Positions 1 to 8,607 of a stretch of 64,000 nt of DNA are shown piece after piece. The notes under the pieces are model-generated. The model was not told the DNA's origin and made no database searches. It saw only the letters and a program-made list of their open reading frames with translations. The translations under genes and the position numbers were made by a program. Origin of the DNA: Solen grandis. Taxonomy: Eukaryota > Mollusca > Bivalvia > Adapedonta > Solenidae. Each line of letters begins with the position of its first letter. The first letter of the stretch is position 1. Location of the stretch: NCBI GenBank assembly GCA_021229015.1, contig CM037792.1:43398515-43462514 (forward strand), given 5' to 3'.

Positions 1-85
1 ATTTAAAAAAACATTCAATCATATTTGATCTTCCTGATCCAAAGATTTAGCACTTTAAACTATTGAATTAAAACAAACTATGTAT

Positions 86-244
86 TTACTGGTTAACATG
101 TTCTGTTAAATGGAATTGGAAGATATCGACTCTACCGCTGTCGTGCTTGTCTGGTTTGTAAACACGATCCAAAACTTTGTCTAAAGTACCTTTTACAACC
201 TTGGTTGGTGCCGTTACAGACAATCTCAACTTCCAGATAGTCAA
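86..244 (-). other. Possible 3'-terminal coding exon, unidentified
   Basis: On the minus strand a frame stays open for 52 codons between an in-frame stop and a TAA at 86-88. Its composition is protein-like (many Lys, Asp and Val, no low complexity), with segments such as KVVKGTLDKVLDRVYKP and DIFQFHLTEH. I do not recognise a family. No convincing acceptor with a pyrimidine tract is visible upstream of the open stretch, so it could be a terminal exon of a gene running in from the left, a pseudogene fragment, or chance. Confidence 0.2.
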
Positions 245-430
245 TTATTGCGCGACAAATGCCTGACATTTGGTTCGCATGCAGTATTAGGTATCCACTC
301 AGTGTTTTTTTTTTTTTTTTTAAACGTTTACCCGTTTCTTCCTGCCTTGTGTAACCGTATTTGAAGCAAACGAATAAAAACGTGTCAGATGAACGAATAA
401 GACAGACTGGATTTATGTCTTATTTGAATG

Positions 431-871
431 GCACTTGTGCTCAGGGTGAGCTTTTGTGATCGCCTTTGTCCGTCATGCGTCGTCCGTCGTCAACAATTGT
501 TTGTGAACACTCTAGAGACCACAGTTTTGGCCAAATCTTCATGAAACTTTGTCAGGATGTTTGTCTAAATGATATCTTGGATGAGTTCGAAATTGGGTCA
601 TGTGGGGTCAAAAACTAGGTCACCAGATCAAATCTTAGAAAAACCTTGTGAACACTCTAGAGGCCACCGTTTTTGCCCAATCTTCATAAAATTCGGCATG
701 AATGATGTCTGCATGAATTCCCAGTTGAGTGCAAATTCAGGTATGATCAAAATGTAGGTCACTTAGTCAAATGTTAGAAAAAACACTTTAGATGCCAGAT
801 TTTTTGTTATTATGCCTAACACAGCCAACTTACTCAGGTGAGCGACACAGGGCCATCTTGGCCCTCTTGTT
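431..871 (+). mobile_element. Helitron-like (HINE/pearl-like) element, 5'-damaged
   Basis: The left end reads GTGCTCAGGGTGAGCTTTTG, followed by GATCGCC and a GTCCGTC-rich microsatellite-like patch. The body repeats 'gaacactctagag' twice. The right end is TCAGGTGAGCGAC followed by the hairpin AGGGCCATCTTGGCCCT and TCTTGTT. The same ends occur at 43,667-45,385, 45,423-46,654 and 59,318-60,620, which defines the boundaries. The left half of the 5' hairpin seen in those copies is missing. Non-autonomous, with no coding potential. Confidence 0.6.
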
Positions 872-2204
872 GAACACATGTTTAAATTTGATCACATTAC
901 TATAACGTTCATCAAATAATCAGCCAAATTAAGGTAGTGCCGAGACTTCTAGGTGCCAAATTAGTTTGGTGTCGAATCGTCAAGATACCTGTTCATTTGT
1001 AAGTAACCTGACGACGTTCTATGTAAGTAGGCATATGGGACTCATATATGTCTTAACCATTTTACGTTATAAAACATTCCACGTTTATAAACACATCAGT
1101 TCAAATTGGACGATTCGACTTGGGGTTTTGTTGACTAAATTTTTTTCGTTACTTTAATTTTTTCATTCGACTGGTGGGGTGTTGATATCTTTAAGCACTT
1201 ACTCAACGAAGAAAATTATTCATTAATAATCTCTAAATTATTTTAAGATTAAAAACTAGTACACATAAGCGATATTTGAAAAGAATATACTCTTATTCAA
1301 ACAACTCTTCGTATATTTTTGCTAAACAGAACTCATTAAGTTCTAAATATAACAATTTAGTATCCTCCGCTCAAGCAAAAAACTTGAAAACTTCCTTTGT
1401 GGAGATTATTGGATAAAATAAAAAACCCCCCCCCCCCCCCCCAAAAAAAAAAAAAAAATGTCACGTGTCTTGACTGAATTAATGTCATGCATGGCCAATT
1501 TTATCATTTTAGCTTGATAAGTTGGGTTCCTTGTAACAGAAAAACTAATAAATTATCGCGAGGGACAAGATGAAAGAAATCCTTATTCACATCTTTATGT
1601 TTTTAACCTCTATGTAAAAAAAAAAAAATATATATATATATTCTGCCCACTTTTCGTTCTCAACGGAAAGTCCCAGTCGAATAGGCCATTGAGGCCTGTG
1701 TGTGCGCGTATGTGTCAGAAATCTTGTAAACAAGAAAAGATCCGGGAGCGGCGGAAATAATGCGCAATGTGCCAATATTCTTCTAAGAGATAACTTAATC
1801 TATCTATTAATGGGACCATACTGCAATTCAGAGTTCAAACGTGAACTACTTGATATATTTTATCTTAATTATTTCAGACTGTTCATATTGATAAGTCATT
1901 GACCACATCAGTGTATCCTTAAGTAATTTCTATTTGGTGCAAATTGTTTAACACGGATATTTGGAGTGAATTCAAACAAGTGTTTGCATCAGCATAAATC
2001 AAACGGAAGTCCTGATATAGTCACTCAATGTAGGTCACTTGGAAAAGTGTATATTTTATGATTTAGGCACAAAATGAGAGCACATTGTCGATGGTTTTGT
2101 TCCGAGTCGCGACCTCACACATGAGAGAGGGCATTGACCTAGGGTATCGTGGCAGTATAGTACGTAGTAACAACCTGATTTCAGTTCAACTTGGTCACAT
2201 AGCC
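872..2204. other. Intergenic, no gene seen
   Basis: AT-rich sequence with stops in all frames and no recognisable repeat boundary. It contains a C17-A16 homopolymer junction (1,426-1,458) and a short A/TA run near 1,617-1,640. Confidence 0.5.
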
Positions 2205-2210
2205 CGCCAC

Positions 2211-4220
2211 TACGGAATACCGTTAGGGCCATCGCCACTGGCTGAATTGTTAAGGTACCCGATACACGACAGTGCGATGATGATAATGCGATATCACGAT
2301 GTTACGACGACGATAACGCGAGACCACGATGATGAAACAACGATAGCACGATGCGAGAACACGAGATAACGATGATGATAATGCGATATAGTATCGTGCT
2401 ATCGTCATTGTGCCATCGCGGTATCACCATCGTGCTGTCGCGTTGTCGTGCTCTCGCGTTTCGTATATCATCATCGTGCTCTCGCGTTATCATCATCGTA
2501 CTGTCGTACTATCATCATCGTACTGTCGTAGTATCATCATCACACTGTCGTAGTATCATCATCGTGCTCTCCCGTTATCATCATCGCACTGTCGTACTAT
2601 CATCATCGCACTGTCGTACTATCACCATCGTGTTATCGCCTTCCGGTGAGCATGCGCGAAGAACTGAACACAACCTAGCAAGCAATAGTAGCGAACAATA
2701 AGCTCAGCAAGCAATAAGTTTCAGAGTTATCCCGCCTGACGAAATCGACAATTCCCTATCCTATTTTCGGGAATTTACCGGACAACAGAAAATTATCAGC
2801 ACAATCTATCAAGCAATAGTGAAAGAAATGATAATATTTGATATCAATAAAAACTACTGGTTAATCAAAACGACAAAATTCAAACTCTTATATATTTTAA
2901 ACAGTGTATTAAATATGATAACTACATTGATTACACCAGGAAATATTTTTTTCTGTTATATTAAAGGGAGATAGTGGACTGTACAGTACACACTGTACAG
3001 TACTGTCTAATGTTGATCAATAAACAGGTAGGTACCGCAGAGTAATTAACTACATTGTAGTTATATGGTTGATTTAAACACCATATTAATAACTTTAGGA
3101 AAGTAAAACAACAACATATATCAGAAAGATAAAAACATTATAATTTAATCTATCAGACCAGATCAGATCAGAAGATATTCTATATAATATAAAGGGCCTG
3201 ATCTGACTTATATATAGGGCTAAATCATAATATTTATATATGTATTAAATATACACTTTAAGATTTTTTTTTTCACAATTAAGATATATACAAAATAATA
3301 TTTACAATATAATACAGGGCTTTCCAACTTCATTATTATTTAGGTCTTCCCCTCTGAATATTTCTTTAAAATCATGCAACAAATAAATAACTAACTACGC
3401 CTCTACGAAAAAAAAATATATAGCCATTCATAGCCATACATCTGACTATAGATTGAAAAATAATCAATGTGATCCCATAAGACTAGGTGTAGGCATGTAG
3501 CATGATGTAATAGCTACAAAATAAAACCAAGTATGGGTCTCAATCATATCCAGGTCAGAAGTTATACCGAATTCTTATATGTTTATATAGTCCTAAAGGC
3601 AAAATTTTGCCGTTAGTAGCCATATAGATGACTATAGATCGAAACGCAATCAATGTGACCCCATGATCTGTAATAAACTCATCCATTTCTTCGAGTATAC
3701 CACGCAGACAATAAAAACACTTGTCTGCGCATGATCACCGGAAGGCGACAGTGCGATGATGATAGCGCGCGAGCACGATGATGATACTACGACAGTACGA
3801 TGATGATAATGCGAGAGCACGATGATGATACTACGACAGTACGATGATGATACTACGACAGTACGATGATGATACTACGACAGTACGATGATGATACTAC
3901 GACGATACGATGATGATATTGCGAGAGCACGATGATGATACTACGACAGTACGATGATGATAACGCGAGAGAACGACAACGCGACAGCACGATGGTGATA
4001 CCGCGATGGCACGATGATGATAGCACGATAGTATATCGCATTATCATCATCGTGATCTCGTGTTCTCTTAGTATCATCATCGTGCTATCGTACTATCATC
4101 ATCGTGGTCTCGCGTTATCGGCGTCGTAACATCGTGATATCGCATTATCATCATCGTACTGTCGTGTATCGGGTACCCTAACAATTTAGCTAGAGGCAAT
4201 GGCCCTAACGGTATTCCGTA
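2211..4220. mobile_element. Foldback DNA element with degenerate GATGATG-array arms
   Basis: Two arms of about 450-490 bp lie in inverted orientation (about 2,211-2,655 and 3,735-4,220) around a 1.08-kb unrelated middle. The outer ends are TACGGAATACCGTTAGGGCC on the left and its complement on the right. Inside each arm are irregular arrays of GATGATGATA / CGACAGTACGA units, and both arms end inward with a match around CTTCCGGTGA(G/T)CATGCGC. The element is flanked on both sides by CGCCAC (2,205-2,210 and 4,221-4,226), a candidate 6-bp target duplication. No transposase is visible. Long internally repetitive inverted arms are the hallmark of foldback elements. The superfamily is not determined. 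Confidence 0.72.
3424..3665 (+). repeat. Two direct copies inside the foldback middle
   Basis: About 50 bp at 3,424-3,480 (GACTATAGATTGAAAA, CAATGTGATCCCAT) recur at 3,613-3,665 (GACTATAGATCGAAAC, CAATGTGACCCCAT). This is an old local duplication in the loop of the foldback element. Confidence 0.45.
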
Positions 4221-4226
4221 CGCCAC

Positions 4227-4631
4227 TGTGTCGTCAAGAGAGTTCAATAAAGAATCCTTTTCATTCTCCCATATATTTATGCACTAGTCGACGCCTATAG
4301 TCCGTTTGCACCGTATATCAACGAAACCGGAAATAGGTACCAGGTGAAGCGTCAGATACGACGCCAGGTTGGTAATTTGCAATATTTATGGTAATATCAG
4401 CCTTGAGATATTTTTTACTTAAAAGGAGAGAGATAAATCAATGATAAGCTTGTTTTTGACTCCCAAATCTATTTTGGCGCATAATTATCGGACTTATAAA
4501 AACCAAAACAGCAGCGAGGAAGACAAAAACGTATTCGCAATCATTACTAATCCCCTGACATACGGTTTTACACATGTTGTCATCACATAAGATATATAAT
4601 GCCTATGTCAGCGTTGATTGTAGAAGAAAAA
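4227..4631. other. Intergenic, no gene seen
   Basis: Unique-looking AT-rich sequence between the foldback element and the dispersed repeat. No frame or repeat boundary can be supported. Confidence 0.4.
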
Positions 4632-4876
4632 CATTTGCATAAAATGAACCGTGATATCTTCTACGTAACCAAAGATCAGTATGGGCGGAGCTTGTTGCGG
4701 TGGCGAATGATTACGTCATGTTTTGTTAACTAAAAATATAAATGTACCCAGTAACATAGACTCTGAACCGTACTTAAAGCATGACGTGTGTTGTCAGTCA
4801 AACGGGAGGTGGTTCCATAATGCGAGGTCAAGCCAAGGCTGTTTGGCGATGGCGTACGTGACAAACTGTAAATATG
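4632..4876 (+). repeat. Dispersed repeat, copy 1 (interrupted at 4,876)
   Basis: The sequence matches 62,366-62,657 in the same orientation, including ATAAAATGAA, TCATGTTTTG and a final identical block GGCGTACGTGACAAACTG then TAAATAT. The match stops abruptly at 4,876, where a hAT-like inverted repeat begins. The continuation expected from the other copy (TTTATATTTTAA) is found at about 12,833, beyond the far inverted repeat. Confidence 0.6.
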
Positions 4877-4891
4877 CAGGCCCGGATCCAG

Positions 4892-6133
4892 CGGAGGGGC
4901 CGAGGGGGCCTTCATTGTCTCTTTATACAGAGACACTGGTGTATTTTAAATTAATAAATAAACATGAACATGAAATGAAAGAGTTTGATTATTTCAATCT
5001 GCTATATTTTGGGACAATACATATTTTGGGTCGTGTATGTAGACTATGCATGATCGTTAATTCAAATCAAATCCAGGTAATCAGTCATTGAGCAATGTTA
5101 CTGATATGTCGATGAATACGAAATACTAATGCACAGAAAACACAATTTATGTGCGAAATAAAACGGATATTAAAGATTTTATATTAAATATCAACATCTT
5201 TTATTACAAAATATTGTTTGTTTTGTCACTGATTTAACATTTATCTGGGAAGTCTGTGTGTGAAGGCTGCTTCCAAATCGTCAATTAGACAGTCAAGATT
5301 ACCAAGTTCGAACCTAATACAGCATATACCCGGTATTCCCTTCAACATATTTGACAAAATATGTTTAAAGTGATTTTTCCCTCAGATTTAAACAAAACTG
5401 TCTTTTACAATGTTGAGTCTAAAACTGATGACTCTTCAAAGCATTCACTAATTGATAGTGTACACAAGTTACTTTTTTTTTGGGGGGGGGGGGGGGGGGG
5501 GGGGGGTGTGGGGGGGTCCAAAAAGCACTTATTAATTTTGTTTTATGCCAGTCTGCACACCCCCCCCCCTTTACTACCGTCATTTTTTTTTTGATACAAC
5601 TGTAGTCAAATACTATTGCACTGTAATTATTCAAAAAATGGCTCTGCGAAGGTAAAATATAAAATCGCTCAAGGCTCAATCCCACTTGACTTTTTTTTTT
5701 ACTAGGGGATGTACTCCCGATGGAAATTAATGAGCCTCGGGAGGCGTCGGGAACAAGTTCCCCTGTGTCCCGCGGAAGCTTTGAAAGTGTTGCGAGCCAT
5801 GTGGAGTCATCGGGAGGCCTCAGGAGAACTTCATTGCTTGCATTGAAAATTTTCCCTCGAAGTTTTATCGGGGAAAACAGGCCGGGGAAACATAGGCACT
5901 GCTTCCCGGAAGTTCCTGTGAAGCATTCACGGAGCTTCCGCGAAAATTTTTTTTCCTCCGAGGAACCCCCTAGGCTTCGGTGAAAATTTGTTGCTTCTTT
6001 TTGGTCAACTTTAGTCTGAGACGGTCAAAAAAGCCATGGGGTCATTGCTGTGGGCATCATTATAAACCTCCAGTAGGATTGAAAGTGAGAGGGAGGAAAT
6101 CTCTTGATTGTTGAAAAATTTAAAAGAGGTTAA
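4892..6133. other. Non-coding left part of the 7.9-kb unit
   Basis: No gene is supported. It contains a T9-G25 junction (5,473-5,506). From about 5,705 it turns GC-richer, with many short perfect palindromes (GGGAACAAGTTCCC, CCTCGGGAGG, TCCTCCGAGGA). That GC-rich stretch may be the 5' untranslated part of the retroelement. No long terminal repeat matching the 3' side was found. Confidence 0.4.
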
Positions 6134-6286
6134 TTTGAAAGGGAGCTTCAGAAAAAGGTTGAGCTCGAGAAGCTTAGAGAACAGAGATTATTGTTGTTGA
6201 AATCACAAGAGGAGGAATTGTCTAGCAGAGTTGGTATAGATAGTTACAGAGACAGACGTGTTGACTACACTAGAGAACATCAAGTG

Positions 6287-7321
6287 ATGCCAACTTCGCA
6301 TTTAGAACCAATGATAAATCCAAGTGGTTTTGGGAAACCAAAGATTCCTCCATTTGATGGAAATGATTTCAAGGTCTGGAAGATTGAGGTCGAATGTATA
6401 ATGAAAAGTAGGATGCATCCAGAGTTTTTGATAGCTCAGGCAATGAGAAATTCACTGAAAGGTCAGACTAGAAAAGTCCTACTGACGATAGATCCGATGG
6501 CAAGTTCATCTGAAATATTGAAGAAATTAGAAGATATTTATGGTACTACGCAAACTAAAGATTCAATCATGCAAGATTTCTTCAATGCCAAACAAGGTGA
6601 AAAAGAGTCTACGTCTGATTGGGCACTGCGTCTTGAAACACTCATGCAATTGGCAATAGAAACGGGTGAAATATTAGATGGAAGAAAGAATGATTTACTC
6701 AAACAACGATTTTGGAAAGGGTTGATGAGTGAAAAGCTTCGAAACAATACAAGAGTAACTTATGAGTCCGAAGCAACATTTGAGGTCTTGCGGAGAAAAG
6801 CTAGAGTCGAAGAGGATGAAATCAAACGCACATCTCCTGGTTTGAAACCAATTAAAACTACGGATCCTCAGAATTCCCACTTGAATTTGAAAAGAGAAGT
6901 TCCAGTTAATGTTCAGAAGGATGAAATAACTCTACAGCAGCAAAATCTGAAAACGTCGTCATCGTATATTGATGAGCAGATGAACATGATGCAGTCTCTA
7001 ATGGACAAAATGAATGCATTGGGAAGGGAGTTGGCAAATTTAAAGAGAAGAGATAGAGAACCTACAACCTCTGAGACCATGCAGAGAGATGGTGGTAGAA
7101 GTGATTTTTCATATAGAGGAGGTTATCGAAGAGGTGGAAGACCTTACAATCAAAAGTACTTTAGTCAACCTAGAAGTAGACCTTTTCAGAGAAATTACTA
7201 CGACAGAGATGGTCAGAGATGCAGCGGACAAGTAAATGCTGATGGCGTGGAGGCTACTGCTCCGAAGTCTAGTGCTTCGCCAAATGAACACAAAGACCGG
7301 AACAAAGATTTAAACAAGTAA
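6287..7321 (+). CDS. Gag-like capsid protein of a Ty3/gypsy-type element (PNMA-like)
   Basis: Structural protein of an LTR-type retroelement. The first in-frame ATG is at 6,287, but the frame is already open from 6,134 and encodes a charged heptad-like stretch (LQKKVELEKLREQ), so the natural start may lie upstream and be lost. Residues about 15-190 read like the retroelement capsid fold shared with Arc and PNMA proteins: PPFDGNDFKVWKIEVE, then KKLEDIYG, then F.NAKQGEKESTSDWALRLE. After an acidic/Lys linker comes an RG-rich tail (RGGYRRGGRPYNQ) that could bind RNA. No CCHC zinc knuckle is visible. The frame ends in TAA at 7,321. The protease frame follows 62 bp later in the -1 frame. Confidence 0.75.
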   Translation: MPTSHLEPMINPSGFGKPKIPPFDGNDFKVWKIEVECIMKSRMHPEFLIAQAMRNSLKGQTRKVLLTIDPMASSSEILKKLEDIYGTTQTKDSIMQDFFNAKQGEKESTSDWALRLETLMQLAIETGEILDGRKNDLLKQRFWKGLMSEKLRNNTRVTYESEATFEVLRRKARVEEDEIKRTSPGLKPIKTTDPQNSHLNLKREVPVNVQKDEITLQQQNLKTSSSYIDEQMNMMQSLMDKMNALGRELANLKRRDREPTTSETMQRDGGRSDFSYRGGYRRGGRPYNQKYFSQPRSRPFQRNYYDRDGQRCSGQVNADGVEATAPKSSASPNEHKDRNKDLNK

Positions 7322-7383
7322 ATGCTTCCATCGCAGGGCATGATGTTAGCAATGAAAGTAAGAACTGCCCTACACATCCATTC

Positions 7384-8607
7384 ATGAATAGATTGATTGG
7401 GTCATCCAATGAGACAGACATACTCTTCGAAGGTGTTCCGTCAAGAGCCCTTATTGATAGTGGCTCAATGGTTAGTTCATTATCTGTAAATTTCTATAAC
7501 GATCTACCAAATAAGCCTGTTTTACACAGCCTAGACGATTTTGAACTTGAAGTTAAAACTGCAAACGGGTCACTTGTACCTTATGTTGGCTACATTGAAG
7601 CTAAAGTAGAAAGCAAAGTATTCGCAAATGGGTATGTAAACACTCTTTTCCTTGTTGTACCTGAAACAGAGTATCATCAGAGAGTCCCTATATTGATTGG
7701 TACAAACGTCATACGTGAACTCAAGGTAAACAATCAGCAAAAGGAGGATACACCAGATGCATGGAAGACAGCATTCATGTCAATTGGTTCGGCGTCAGTT
7801 GGTGTAGCTACAACCACTCAACCAATAACACTTAAACCGATGGAAAGTAGAACAATAAGTGGTTTTGTACGCAAATCACATAATGTTGATGCGGCCGTCA
7901 CTGAGCCTATAGAGGACACATACGAACAGAAGCCTTTAGTGTGTCCTCGAGTTGTCCAGCTTAAAAGCGCAGGGAAGACAGCACGTATTCCAGTCAAGAT
8001 ATGCAACATCTCCGCAAAAGTCTTAAAGATTCCCGCCAAATATGAGATATGCCAACTAAATGAAGTGAAAGTTCTCCGACATGTGGACATTGGCAGGAAG
8101 ACTTCAGCACCTGTAGAAGAGAAGACAAATGGTGAAACATACTTACCTGGCTTCACATCAGAACCTGAAAAGAAAAGTAACAATCAAAAATATTTACCAA
8201 GATGTACGGATACTCCAGTTTCTCACCAGCACACTGTACCTGAAAAAGAAGAAAAGAGTAGAGATTATGACTTCAAGAAAGATTATGGAGTACACATAGA
8301 AGATTCTCAATTTTCTACAGATCAGAAACATAAAGTTTACGAACTTTTTAAGAAATGGAAATCAATATTTCCTAAAAGTCCCCATGACCTTGGTGGTGGA
8401 ACCACAAGTGTTCGTCACAAAATAGAGTTAACAGACAATATACCTTTTAAAGAGCCGTACAGAAGAGTTCCTCCAGCTATTTATAACGAAGTCAAGGAAC
8501 ATCTACAAGAAATGTTAAGAATAGGTGCTATTCAAGAATCAAAGAGTCCTTGGTCATCCAACATTGTCATCGTAAAAAAAAAGATGGATCTATTCGTTTC
8601 TGTATAG
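7384..8607 (+). CDS. Aspartic protease and N-terminal RT part of pol
   Basis: The ATG at 7,384 opens a 407-codon frame. The retroviral-type aspartic protease active site is at 7,456 (ALIDSGSMVSSLS, the DSG variant), with a later ILIGTNVI that fits the second conserved protease segment. A Lys/Glu-rich linker follows, and then the start of reverse transcriptase (YRRVPPAIYNEVKEHLQEML, GAIQESKSPWSS). The frame fails at a run of nine A's (8,573-8,581), after which RT continues in the -1 frame. The stop at 8,605-8,607 is therefore premature for RT. This is either programmed -1 slippage on the A-run or a one-base loss by decay or sequencing error. Confidence 0.8.
   Translation: MNRLIGSSNETDILFEGVPSRALIDSGSMVSSLSVNFYNDLPNKPVLHSLDDFELEVKTANGSLVPYVGYIEAKVESKVFANGYVNTLFLVVPETEYHQRVPILIGTNVIRELKVNNQQKEDTPDAWKTAFMSIGSASVGVATTTQPITLKPMESRTISGFVRKSHNVDAAVTEPIEDTYEQKPLVCPRVVQLKSAGKTARIPVKICNISAKVLKIPAKYEICQLNEVKVLRHVDIGRKTSAPVEEKTNGETYLPGFTSEPEKKSNNQKYLPRCTDTPVSHQHTVPEKEEKSRDYDFKKDYGVHIEDSQFSTDQKHKVYELFKKWKSIFPKSPHDLGGGTTSVRHKIELTDNIPFKEPYRRVPPAIYNEVKEHLQEMLRIGAIQESKSPWSSNIVIVKKKMDLFVSV

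Noticed and set aside
2085..2701. Plus-strand frames of 94 and 116 codons with HHRTVV / SSHCRS repeats
   Set aside because: Produced by the GATGATG-type arrays of the foldback arm, not by a gene.
5361..5685. Frames of 77 and 88 codons on both strands with poly-Gly or poly-Pro
   Set aside because: Created by the T9-G25 and C-run homopolymers.
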